Shown piece after piece: positions 1 through 9,120 of a stretch of DNA of 64,000 bases. The notes below the pieces were generated by a model, which saw only the letters and a program-made list of their open reading frames with translations, made no database searches and was not told the origin of the DNA. Each line of letters begins with the position of its first letter. Position 1 is the stretch's first letter. This DNA comes from Gymnothorax reevesii (lineage: Eukaryota; Chordata; Actinopteri; Anguilliformes; Muraenidae): positions 121,731,447 to 121,795,446 of the forward strand of contig CM056573.1 in the NCBI GenBank assembly GCA_029721435.1, read 5' to 3'. The translations under genes were made by a program, and so were the position numbers.

Positions 1-439
1 GAAATTCCTTGCAACAGCCAAACCAGGGTGTGCTCCCTTCTCCATCTTTGATGTGTTCAACACTCAATCACCCATGCTGAAGTGTCCAGGTCCAGGCCCC
101 CTTATCTCATTGGTAAAATGGGGGGGTGCAGCTGTAGAGGATGTCTGGACCCTGATGACTTTACGACCCCACTGTTCCCAGCCATGCCTGACTGGAGACG
201 ATGCCAGCTGTAGAGGAAGTATTGGTTCTTATGCCTTCATCACCCCACTATGTTAAGAACAGAGGGCAACAGGCACTTTTGGTCACTTGTCAATGTTATC
301 TCCTGGCTTCCCTCTTACACTTTCTTCTTTTTAACACAGAGTGGAGGCATCGGGGCATTGAGGAGACAGGTTTCTTGAGTTTAACCAATGGAGTTTGATC
401 CCATTCTTGTTTAATTCAATCCTCTAGCCGCTAGAGAGT
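1..439. other. Edge sequence, probable 3' part of a Tc1-like element
   Basis: No gene was recognised. Read on the minus strand, ~380-439 continues the degraded transposase frame of the neighbouring element. Two versions of a GCCAGCTGTAGAGGA / GCAGCTGTAGAGGATG word recur ~70 bp apart (128-145 and 206-219). The left end of the element could not be placed. Confidence 0.4.
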
Positions 440-1255
440 TTTGGGTCTCCTTTGATGGACTTTTTGTTCAATCATGCACCAAATATTCACAATCAGTGAA
501 AGATCAGGACTGCAGGCAGGCCAGTTCAGTACACGGACTCTTCTACAATGAGCCATGCTGTTGTAATAGCTGCAGTATGTGGTTTTGCATTGTCCTGCTG
601 AAATACAGAAGGCCTTCCCTGGAATAGACTTTGTCTGGAGGGGAGCATATCTTGCTCTAAAACCTTTATATACCTTTCAACATTCATGGTGCTTTTTTAA
701 ACATGGAGGTGTCTCTCAACATATGCACTAATGCATCCCCATACCATCAGAGATGCTGGCTTTTGAACTGAACACTGATAACAGGAGGGGTGGTCTTTCT
801 CCTCTTTAGCCCGGAGGACACGACGCCCATGATTTCCAACAAGAACGTCAAATTTGGACTCGTCTGACCACAGGATACTTTGCCACTTTGTTACAGTCCA
901 TTTTAAATGAGCCTTGGCCCACAGAATACGGTGGCACTTCTGGATCCTGCTGAATAATGGCTTCCTTTTTGCATGATGGAGTTTTAGGTGGCATCTATGG
1001 ATGGAACTGTGGACAGTGTTTACAGACAGTGGTGTCATGAGGTATTGCTCGGCCCATTAAGTAATGTCAATGACAGAATCATGCCGGTGAGTTATGCAGT
1101 GGAGTCTCAGGGCCCGAAGATCACGGGCATCCGGTAAAGGTCTTCAGCCTTGTCCCCTATGCACAGAGATTTTTCCAGTTTGTCTAAATCTTTTGATGAT
1201 GTTATGCACTGTCTGATGAGACCTTCAAAGCCTTTGTGATTTGACGTTGAGTAAC
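440..1255 (-). mobile_element. Tc1-like transposon, transposase pseudogene (C-terminal part)
   Basis: The minus-strand translation of 697-1038 gives a Tc1/mariner transposase: [17 protein letters not shown], then [14 protein letters not shown] (first catalytic Asp region) and SLMVWGCIS. Continuing to lower coordinates, FQQDNAKPHTA (second Asp) is readable at about 590-560, with stops and frameshifts. At the other side (1255-1140) VTQRQITKALKVSS is the N-terminal HTH region. The N-terminus itself is at 2906-3183, separated by an insertion. This is an inactive DNA transposon; the transposase would cut and paste at TA dinucleotides. Confidence 0.82.
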
Positions 1256-1765
1256 CGCTATATTATAATGGCCGAGTGGCCTGTGTGTGTGTGTGTGTGT
1301 GTGTGTGTGCGGCCGGCCACTCAGTGGTAGATTCCACCGAGCGTGCATCTGCAGCATAGTGTGAGAGACACTGTTTGGTTCCATCTTGCAGGCGGCTGCA
1401 TACGGCTAATCAGTGCTAGACTCTGCTGGGCACGTATCTACAGCATACCGTGAGTGATGCTATTATAATATAGACATACAGGGGGAATCCCCTGGTATCC
1501 TCCTCTCCTGGGAATTCCCCCTTTTGAACCCAAGCCAATTCATCCACAGGAGTCTCGAATTCCAAAAAACAGATGCCAGGCCGCAAGAGAAAGTAGCGCT
1601 TAATATGCAGCATAACGTGAGCGATGCTGTTATGCTCCGTCCTGCGGGCAACTTTGTGTTCCACTGAGCGCGGAATGTCAGCGCAACGTATTCTCCTTGA
1701 TAGTTACTTCATTTTAGTTATGATTAAAGCATTGGTTGCGTGACAGCCACCTTGGTGTTTATGGA
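1256..1765. repeat. Inserted DNA with (TG)n tract and dispersed short repeats
   Basis: This stretch interrupts the Tc1-like transposase. It holds a (TG)14 tract at 1282-1309. Three related words (CAGCATAGTGTGAGAGA, CAGCATACCGTGAGTGA, CAGCATAACGTGAGCGA) lie near 1352, 1442 and 1608. No coding capacity was recognised. Confidence 0.5.
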
Positions 1766-1942
1766 AACACTATAAGGTTTGTCGGCGTGATGTCACATGT
1801 TGTGAGCACGTGGTACGCGGAGACGTCTGGTAGGCAAGAGATCTTGTCAAGTGCAGCTCACAGTGCGAAATCGCGATCGCCTTTGTTTTCCATGTTCGTT
1901 TCTCAAAATTCATGAATGAAACAACTCTTATAATTAGAAGCA

Positions 1943-2116
1943 TGGTAATTTCATGTGTAGTTGTTGGCTGTATGAGCCGTTTTGAGAAAGGATCGGGCCT
2001 GAAATTCCATACCGCACGCAGAAGGGAGAAGGCATCAATGGCTTCAGGCGATCAACCGCAAAAATTGGACGCCTGAACACAGCGGAGATCGTGTTTGTGG
2101 AGAGCATTTCATATCA
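1943..2116 (+). pseudogene. THAP-domain exon fragment
   Basis: The + strand reads MVISCVVVGCMSRFEKGSGL, then after a one-frame slip IPHAEGRRHQWLQAINRKNW and HSGDRVCGEHFISG. This is the C2CH zinc-binding pattern of THAP domains: Cys-x4-Cys near the N-terminus, a Trp about 30 residues on, then Cys-x2-His in CGEHF. The exon ends at a plausible donor (GTTTGT, near 2117). The frameshift after KFH at ~2010 disables it. THAP domains bind DNA and in transposons recognise element ends. Confidence 0.72.
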
Positions 2117-2525
2117 GGTTTGTTTTTAATTATTTATTTATGCCAATATATGTCAATATTTTAATTCAGCTATTTTGAGTTAGTTCCTACAGAATATGCG
2201 TGAATTTTGATGTACGACTCTCCCAGGTGTTGTACATGCACATGGAACTTGTTGCCGATCGTATTTATTTTATCCTCATTGACAATTTACGGTATTGTGA
2301 CATTTGGAGGCGGGGACACCAACTGTTTGATAAGAAAAATACCTAGAATACATTAATGACAGTGAGAATCCTATCGATGTCAAGAATTGTTCCGTTTTCG
2401 ATCAGAGACATTTTACTCATCAGTCGTCTTCTTGACAATCCTAGCGTAAGCCTTACTGGATATTGCATGGAATAATAGGCCTAGCTCCGAGCAAATAACT
2501 TTTGTGAGTGAACTGTCCAGGGGTG

Positions 2526-2753
2526 TCAACGAGAGAAATAAATATCCGTGAAAGAAATGTCCGGCCATAACGAGGGGTCGTCATGCCACGATGTCGCCTG
2601 CAAAGCGTAGGGATCGGGTAATATACATGTATCAGACTGATACCGAAGCTTTCTCACATACCGCTCCCAGGCTTCTACCGACAAACTTTGCACATAATCC
2701 GATAATTGCATAGATTTCATGGATGAGTCGTTCGCATTGTTGGACTCAGCCAT
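2526..2753 (-). pseudogene. N-terminal exon of YqaJ-type transposon protein
   Basis: The minus-strand frame begins at ATG 2751-2753 (MAESNNANDSS) and reads ERYVRKLRYQ, then LPDPYALQATSWHDDPSLWP and DISFTDIYF. The pattern DPY-L...W-DDPS-WP...DIY is one I associate with the N-terminus of YqaJ-nuclease proteins carried by fish DNA transposons. The YqaJ nuclease core itself is not present. The frame stays open upstream of the chosen ATG to 2831. The product family is inferred from memory. Confidence 0.5.
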
Positions 2754-2905
2754 TGTTGTGCCTAGTGGTTCTTGCCTACCAAAGTGAAATGTCACGTGAC
2801 ACGTGACGTCATGTTTATAAACAGCCGACAATCCCTATAGCAACAGGATGACATCGTAATGCTGCACGAAGTTACATAAAATAGAAATCGTGGATCCCTA
2901 CAGGC

Positions 2906-3183
2906 AGAGTTGGTTTTTAAAGTATTCCACAATTTTTTTACGCAAACCTTCACAGGTTGGAGAGCCAGTGATCATCTTCACTTCTGAGAGACTCAGCCTC
3001 TCAAAGACATCCCTTTTATCGCCAATCGTGTTACACACCTGATGCCAGTTAACTTAATTACTTGCTAAATGTTCTTTCAGCTGATTCTCTTCTATATTTA
3101 TTGCTTTTTCAGCCTTTTTCTTTTGCCTGTGTCCCAACTTTTTTGAGACCTGCTGCAGCCAGAAAATTTGAAATTATCTCATT
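2906..3183 (-). mobile_element. Tc1-like element, transposase N-terminus and flank
   Basis: On the minus strand an ATG at 2973-2975 begins MITGSPTCEGLRKKIV, the start of a Tc1-like helix-turn-helix. The frame is cut off at about 2906 and resumes at 1255. The remainder (2980-3183) is the 5' untranslated part, with the phrase TGTCCCAACTTTTTTGAGAC that I recall from a very common teleost Tc1-like family. Confidence 0.7.
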
Positions 3184-3201
3184 TTATGGATAAAAATGTA
3201 A

Positions 3202-3842
3202 CGAAATCTGGTAGGCCTACGTGGCCCAATGTATTGGCGTTATCAGAAAATCCCGAGGGGCCAGTGGATTCAAAAAGTCCAACAATCGGGAAATCCGATG
3301 AGAGCTTTGTCACCAGATGGGGAGAAATTCTCAACAAATGCTCTCTGAATCTCATGTTGCTTATTATTGAACATGTATCTGCTGAAGCACGTGAGTGAAA
3401 GACTGAAATTTTGGCACTAGAGGAGAGCCTGAAAGAAAAGCTTGGGACGGACTTTTCCAATGTGGACCAGACTTTAAAAGATTTAGTTAGTCAATATAAA
3501 GTCAAACTCCAAGCTACCGAACTAAAGAAATACAAACGAGACACGGAAGACACGGAAACATGGAAGAACGATATATACCACTGGGAAACTAAAGAGCGTG
3601 CGTCACTCTCCCAGCAGTCTGATGCGCAATTACGCACCGGGCTGCCCAGACCCCACAGCATGTCACGGCATGCAGCTCACACGCACCGACATAGGGAATA
3701 TTTCGCTACAGGGGGCAGTTCTTCCAGCGACTTCACCTTCGACAGTGACTCCAGTGGCGCTTCCCATGCTGGTCCTTTTTTGAGCGGACGCGGAATACTG
3801 CCTAAGAAGCGAGGCCGAGGGCGAGGTCAGGGCGCAGCATGA
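3202..3842 (+). pseudogene. Penelope-like element, N-terminal coding region
   Basis: One frame, broken by a TGA at 3396-3398, covers KSGRPTWPNVLALSE, a charged probably helical segment (LEESLKEKLGTDFSNVDQTL, ELKKYKRDTEDTETW), a serine-rich run (GGSSSSDFTFDSDSSGAS) and a basic tail (KKRGRGRGQ). It precedes the RT as the upstream portion does in vertebrate Penelope elements. The LSLRSKGLSFVPTNGVN motif at ~3950-4010, in another frame, leads into the RT region. Confidence 0.7.
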
Positions 3843-4072
3843 GGAGGTACAGATGAGGAAAGCGGTCAGCAATGACCTGACCGACCGGGTATCCGCAATT
3901 ACAGAAAGATACGGTAATTAATATTTCCTCCAAGGAATTGACTGTTGATCAGCTGTCCCTCCGGTCTAAAGGTCTGTCCTTTGTACCTACTAATGGGGTT
4001 AATGTTTTTGGTTTAAAAGTGGACCTTTTTAAGTGTTTCAGGAAAATTTAAACTGAGACATTTCTTCTGATA

Positions 4073-4891
4073 CACAATATTTGACGCCCCATGTCAAATA
4101 TTGATGCCACACAGAGTTAACTACTCTCAGTGAGCATATGCTGACTTTTACTTGTATAATAGGGATATTTCTCTTGATTTGTGTACCGTTTTTTAATCCA
4201 TCTCTCTGTCAGCGAGCAATTGCTCAGTAATGCAGTGATTTCCATCAGTACATGGGTGTGGCATTTCCAGACGGTGATAAGACAGAACGAGCAGTACCCA
4301 CACGCTCTTTATACTGGTGGCAATAAAAGGCCACCCCAAAATGTCAAATTTTGTCAAAATTCCTCATGCCTCAGAAGTCTCGGGTCATGCGGGAACGTGC
4401 CATTGGCATGCTGGATGGAGGGATGTCCACCAGAGCGGTCGCTGTGCAGCTGAATGTTAACTATCGGACGATAGGCCGTTTGAGAGTTTGTTAACGACAA
4501 ACGGGCAGTGCTGCAAATCAACCTCATCCACGTCGGCCACGTGTGAGCACACCAGCACAAGATCGCTACATTCGGCTCGTCCACCTGCGGGATCGGCTCA
4601 GTTCAGCGACACGCATAGCGGATGAGACCATTGGTCTGTACAACAGACGCATCACACCACTGACCGTCCATAACCGGCTGCGAGAAGCCAACTTGCACGC
4701 TTGATGTCCTCACCGTGGTCAGGATCTCACCGCTGTCTGGCGTCGGAACCGATACGCACGGGCAAACGTACAGGTTCGATGGCCCTTGGCATGCTGGCGA
4801 AGAGTGCTATTCACAGACGAATCCCGGTTCCAGTTTTTTGTTTACAAAAACTCAAAACTTTGACATGGGGCGTTTATATTTTTGTTCAGTG
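4073..4891 (+). mobile_element. Tc1-like transposon inserted in the Penelope element
   Basis: It is flanked by TA on both sides (4071-4072 and 4892-4893). The left end CACAATATTTGACGCCCCAT pairs with the complement of the right end (...GACATGGGGCGTTTATA...). Inside, ~4366-4840 is a degraded Tc1-like transposase in + orientation (GHAGTCIGML-like start, then FTDESRFQ at about 4810-4834). The second half of the transposase is missing: sequence jumps from the DESRFQ motif to the right terminal repeat. It is a deleted, inactive copy. Confidence 0.85.
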
Positions 4892-4893
4892 TA

Positions 4894-6091
4894 GATACAG
4901 CTACTAGTCTACCGTCTACTGTCTTTAGACCTTGGAGCACTTTTTGCCCCAACACCACTAATGCATTAATCAATACTTTCTGCAGGCTAGTAGAACATGA
5001 CATTATGAAGATGCACAGTCAGCCTTATCATTATTCACAAAACGTAACAAATAATGAGGTGTGCTTTGTATGAATTGTTGACAAAGACTGTTCTAAAACC
5101 TGCTGACAAAGGTAGAGGTATTTGTATTCAAGATGCAGACAAATATGAATCTGAAATTATGTCACAGTTGTCTCATACCAGATTTTACAAAGGTTTGCAA
5201 AGGGATCCCACAAGCTCATTCCAACTGGAGCTACGTCTTTTTCTAGAAGATGCCAAACAAAAAGGTTGGATTACACAAGCTGAATATGATTTTTTGCACT
5301 GTCAGCATCCCATTTGTCCCGTCTTCTACACATTGCCTAAAGTGCACAAGTCTCTGTCCAATCCTCCTGGCCGTCCCATAGTAGCCCAGACAAATTCTTT
5401 CTTATCACCATCGTCTCAGTATGTGGACTATTTCATTTCACCTTATATCCAGACTCTGCCAGCATATATAAAAGACTCCACTGATGTTACCATTGATATT
5501 TCAAGTCTTACCGACTTACCTGATGACATTCTGTTGGTGACCTTTGACATTGCCAGTCTTTACACGAATATTCCGCATGATGGGGGCGTTGAGGGTTTAC
5601 AATTCTATCTTCAGAACTGAGATGATTCATCTATGCCTCCCAATGAGTTCATTATTGAATTAGCCACTCTTGTGATGAAGAAAAATTATTTTAATTTTAA
5701 TGGAGAGCTCTATTTACAAACGTCTGGCACAAGCATGGGTTCAATTTGTGCACCTTATTATGCCAATTTGGATGTTGGTTACTTTGAAAAAAATGTTGTT
5801 TTTAATCCAGAGTGCAACATTTTTCTGCCTAAAGTTTTGAAGTGGTACAGGTTTATCGATGATGTGTTCTGCCTGGTCCAAGTTGATGCCTATGAGCTAC
5901 AAGATTTTTTCACTTTACTCAACAGCTTTAATTGTAATTTGCAATTTACCACGAGTTACAGTCGTGGAAAAGTTCCTTTATGGATATGTGAGTTATTAAA
6001 AATAATGGCACCTTATCCACCACTCTTTACTGCAAAGAAACCGATAAGAACACACTTCTTCTGGCAAGTAGTTCTCACCCCACCCCTCTGA
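4894..6091 (+). pseudogene. Penelope-like reverse transcriptase
   Basis: Seen in order: KPADKGRGICIQD (finger region), FYTLPKVHKS and GRPIVAQ, motif A with a catalytic Asp in VTFDIASLYTNIPHD, a single in-frame TGA at 5618-5620, then motif B TSGTSMGSICAPYYANLDV and motif C YRFIDDVF with the catalytic Asp pair. The frame is lost at about 5990, after which the matching sequence continues in another frame. The architecture is that of a Penelope-type RT, not an LTR or LINE RT. It cannot encode a full protein. Confidence 0.9.
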
Positions 6092-6373
6092 AGAGAGGTT
6101 TGCCCAAAAGTCAATTCTTTTGGCTTAGACGAATTTGCAGTACTACAGAAGATTTTATAGAGAAGGCATCTGAGATGAGGTCTAGATTTGTCTAACGGGG
6201 ATACCCTAATGATTGGCTACAGAAGGCTTATGATGCAGCACTGAGGAAAGCACGCTCAGAATTGTTACAACAAACCAAGAGAAAAGAAAAAAAATGTCTC
6301 CGTTACTTGTATCACCTCTTATTCTCCTCTCTCTATCACTGTCAAATCTACTTTTAAGCAGCACTGGCATATT

Positions 6374-6984
6374 TTGACTTCAGACCCTGAATTGGCCCCC
6401 CATTTTAAATTTCAGCCTCTTTTTGTGGACAAGGGAGGGAGGAATCTGAGAGACCTCCTTGTTCATGCTGACTTTACCACTTACAAGCCCAAGCTGCCCA
6501 CTCAGCGGCTTTTATCCCCTTTACCTGCGGAAAATTATCGTCGTGGAAATTGTGCACAATGCAATAATACCTTAAAAACTAACTTTGTTTATCATCCCCA
6601 TACTAATAAGAAATTTTCCATAAAAGAGGAAATAACTTGTGCATCTACACGTGATATACATGCTGCGTTGTCCCTGTGGTTTGGCATATGTGGGTAAGAC
6701 ATCCAGGCAATTAAAACGGCGCATTAGTGAACACAAAAGCTGTATACGCAGAAATGACAGAAATGATCCTGTGGCTGTTCATTTTAATGATAAAAAAACA
6801 TGACATTTCCACCTTACGTTCCTGTGGTCTTGAAAAAGTCAGCCTTCCACGGAGAGGTGGTGATCTTGATTTGCTGCTCAAACGTTGCGAAGTGTTTTGG
6901 ATATTCACTTTACAGACTTTAACACCTGGTGGATTGAATGATGAACTTCCCCCTCAACGTTATGTTGTGAATGTTGTTTCCTAA
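6374..6984 (+). pseudogene. Penelope-like GIY-YIG endonuclease region
   Basis: The frame from ~6360 reads SDPELAPHFKFQPLFVDKGG, then RRGNCAQCNNTL and shifts frame near 6660. It continues with CPCGLAYVGKTSRQLKRRIS, which has the Cys pair, the YVGKT version of the GIY-YIG motif and the following arginines. After another slip at ~6800 it reads HDISTLRSCGLEKV and ends at a stop at 6982. The two frameshifts disable the nuclease. Confidence 0.85.
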
Positions 6985-7070
6985 TTTTGGTGGGACTCTT
7001 CCACTATAGAATACTTGTCTTTAATTGATTGCATTTCTTTATTTTGTTCACTGTTTATATTTACAGTTTT

Positions 7071-7318
7071 TATGCCCCCACCCTCCAAAGAGGAAAGAGG
7101 GCATTATGTCGACACCATGTCCGTCCGTCGTCCGTTAACTTTTCGTTTCTGTGGGATAACTATAGAATCCCTCGTCGGATAGATACCATTTCTTAATGGC
7201 GTATTGGGAGTGGCTAGAGGAAGGTTCCTTTCGAAAACCAGCGTCGTACGATAACTAATATGGCCGCCACAGCAGCCATCTCAAAATGCCCTTGATCAAC
7301 ATACAGGCGGGGGCATAT
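7071..7318. repeat. Short inverted-end repeat inside Penelope 3' region
   Basis: It starts TATGCCCCCACC and ends GGCGGGGGCATA, a ~10-bp inverted pair, ~250 bp apart. It contains a GTCCGTCCGTCGTCC run and a line of low-complexity sequence. Probably a small non-autonomous insertion. It resembles other hairpin-headed repeats of this window. Confidence 0.45.
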
Positions 7319-7827
7319 GCCACTCTCTGCACTGCTCTTGTTACTCATATGACAAAGCCTTTCTAATCTGGTCTCCTCTCCTATTTTCAGAGGTTGGGAC
7401 GATTAGGAGGTGGCAAAATTATTCTGCATTTTCATTCATGTTGTCTCATGATTGTACTGTAAGCATGTGGTGACTCTTTTGGCTTGGATACTTTTTTCTG
7501 TCTTGCTATGTATTGAAAACACTGTATTATTGTTTCCCGGTATATGGTCATTTGTATTGATGTTTACTTTTGAAATGCGTCTGACTAGTGGTCATGTGAT
7601 TTTACCTGATTGGGCCACGTAGGCTTACCAGCCTGCATTTAAGATATGCTCTCCAGCATTTTCTGTTTGTTGTCCTGAGGAAGGTCGGTTGACCGAAACA
7701 TTGACTAATTAGTCAATTGCAAGTGAGAAGACCGTGTGCGTGAGTTTTTTTTCGTTACTTTAGTCCTTAGTCGGCCTTTGTCCTACTCACCTGTCTACTT
7801 ACTATTGTGCAAAAGTTTTTCTCGCTA
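7319..7827 (+). other. Penelope-like element 3' untranslated end
   Basis: This is non-coding sequence up to the right target duplication. It contains a hammerhead-like core (7675-7698) and a perfect palindrome ATTGACTAATTAGTCAAT at 7700-7717, followed by the junction to the duplicated target. Confidence 0.6.
7675..7719 (+). ncRNA. Possible hammerhead-ribozyme-like motif
   Basis: CTGAGGA fits the CUGANGA core. It is followed by a GGTC/GACC stem with GGTT loop, then GAAA, then the palindrome ATTGACTAATTAGTCAAT as a possible third stem. Penelope-like elements are known to carry hammerheads in their terminal regions. One extra A lies before the second stem and I could not close stem I, so the copy may be decayed or the match fortuitous. 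Confidence 0.35.
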
Positions 7828-7845
7828 TTATGGATAAAAATGTAA

Positions 7846-7985
7846 AATGTCTGTTTCAACATTTGAAATGTTATCTGTGTTCTATTAAAAATAACATATT
7901 GACTCATGTGATCTGAAAGTCATTGCATTTTGATCTTATTCACAATTTACACTTTGTCCCGACTATTTCGGAGTTGGGTTTGTAC
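7846..7985 (-). mobile_element. Right end of the broken Tc1-like element
   Basis: After the Penelope target duplication the sequence resumes the flank of the Tc1-like element, ending near GGAGTTGGGTTTGTA. That resembles the terminal repeat of the same common teleost family (TTGGAATTGGGGTTGTA in my memory). It is non-coding. Confidence 0.6.
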
Positions 7986-8082
7986 AATATTGTCCAAACC
8001 TGGCAGTCAATCGCATATTCCTATGTTTAAACCTGTCTTGTGTTTGCGAATGAGCCTGACCCAGGCTCAGTGTTCTCCATTT

Positions 8083-8718
8083 TCAAACGCTCCTGCTTGA
8101 TCTCTTGCTCCTTCTCTGCTCCTCTCTGATTTGTGCCTCCAACTCTTGGCGTAAGAGCGCGCTCTCACGATGCAAATCTTCCAGTTCTTCTTGAAGGGCT
8201 GAATTCTCACACTCTGTGCGCAACACTTTCAAATTGCCCTCCAGAACTTCCCGCTGTTTCGAATCTGCTTTTTGATTTGCCGCGTCAAACTTAAGTCGAA
8301 AGAGCACACTGTCATTCTGTGCTTTATGTATTCGGGAGAGCAGCTCATTCCCAATGTTCTCTGATTTCAGTTGCTCCTGCTTGAATACTTGCTCCTTCTC
8401 TGCTGCCCTTTGATTTGCCTCCAACAATTTGCGGAAGAGAACACTGTCATTCTGTGCTTTCTGTAATCTGGAGAGCAGTTCCTTCTGAGTGTTTTCTGTT
8501 TTCAAATGCTCCTGCCCGATCTTTTGCTCCTTCTCGGCTGCTCTCTGATTTGCTGTCGCCAACTCTTGGCGTAAGTGCGCAATCTCATCACGCGCATCTT
8601 TCGGTTTTTGTTGGATGCCTAAAATCGCACACTCGGCGCACAACACTTTCAAAATGCCCTCCATTACTTCCTGCTGTTTTGAATCCGCTTTTTTTTCCAG
8701 CTTACACACTGTAAGCAA
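8083..8718 (-). CDS. Coiled-coil coding segment with internal repeats, unknown gene
   Basis: A minus-strand frame of 211 codons has no ATG at its left edge. A splice-acceptor-like TTGCTTACAG (8709-8718) precedes the readable part, so it may be an internal or last exon. The first ATG is 18 codons in. It is highly charged heptad-like sequence with repeats of about 50 residues: NQRAAEKEQKIGQEHLKTEN and ELLSRLQKAQNDSVLFR occur twice each in similar form, and KADSKQQEVMEGILKVL-like segments lie at both ends. The last repeat is frameshifted: an extra two bases near 8131-8134 lead to the stop, while another frame continues the repeat (AEKEQEIKQERLKMENTEP). I do not recognise the gene; it could be a decayed exon. 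Confidence 0.5.
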   Translation of the reverse strand: MLTVCKLEKKADSKQQEVMEGILKVLCAECAILGIQQKPKDARDEIAHLRQELATANQRAAEKEQKIGQEHLKTENTQKELLSRLQKAQNDSVLFRKLLEANQRAAEKEQVFKQEQLKSENIGNELLSRIHKAQNDSVLFRLKFDAANQKADSKQREVLEGNLKVLRTECENSALQEELEDLHRESALLRQELEAQIREEQRRSKRSSRSV

Positions 8719-9120
8719 TACTATCGGTGAAATCGAGCCTTGAAATACTATCTAGTTTGCCTGCTCAGCAAGATAATTTTTGTACACTTAAACCAATAAA
8801 ATGGTGAGTTGCGATGATTTCGTTGCTTAACTAGTGTTGGATTTGCAAGTCGTCATGAAGTAGCCGCGTAGTTAGGTCAGTTGCTGTTTTTGTGCTAATG
8901 TTGGCCAGAGATATTTGGCCATTCATGTAAATTGGTATTAACCGCAAAGCATTAATATCTAGCAAGCCAGATAAGCCAAAATAAGAAGCATAGGCTGGAC
9001 CTAAGATTAGCAACCTATGCACCAAATTTAACTGTTAGCTTGGGTAGAAAGCCTTTTTTGGCAACTTCGCTGGTTACATCTGGAGCATGTGAATGCTAGC
9101 TTGCTAAATAAATGGTGAAA
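8719..9120. other. No recognised feature
   Basis: AT-rich sequence with no convincing coding or repeat signature. If 8083-8718 is an exon, this is its upstream intron. Confidence 0.4.

Larger units (their letters stand above)
1766..2842. mobile_element. THAP/YqaJ-type DNA transposon remnant (ISL2EU-like)
   Basis: The ends are imperfect inverted repeats: CACTATAAGGTTTGTCGGC near 1767-1785 against the complement of 2824-2842 (TGCTATAGGGATTGTCGGC). An inner inverted pair TGGTAGGCAAGA lies at 1828 and on the complement at ~2771-2781. The left end carries a + strand THAP zinc-finger exon and the right end a minus-strand exon of a YqaJ-nuclease-type protein, pointing toward each other. The bodies of both genes are missing, so this is an internally deleted copy. 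Convergent THAP and YqaJ-like genes are what I recall for ISL2EU elements of the Harbinger group; that assignment is from memory. Confidence 0.6.
3202..7827 (+). mobile_element. Penelope-like retroelement (Neptune-type), degraded
   Basis: The element is flanked by an exact 18-bp target duplication TTATGGATAAAAATGTAA at 3184-3201 and 7828-7845. Inside, in + orientation, are an N-terminal lysine/serine/arginine-rich region (3202-3842), a reverse transcriptase (4894-6110) and a GIY-YIG endonuclease (6660-6982). The coding frame carries stops at 3396, 4044 and 5618 and several frameshifts, plus a Tc1-like insertion at 4073-4891. Penelope-like elements copy an RNA template with this RT and nick target DNA with GIY-YIG. 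A 23-bp word near the 5' end (3209-3231) recurs inverted at about 7611-7633 (22 of 23 match), consistent with the inverted terminal fragments known for these elements. Confidence 0.88.

Noticed and set aside
3168..3201. ATG at 3187 as start of the Penelope-like protein
   Set aside because: The ATG lies in the 18-bp word duplicated at 7828, i.e. in target DNA, so the reading through it is fortuitous.
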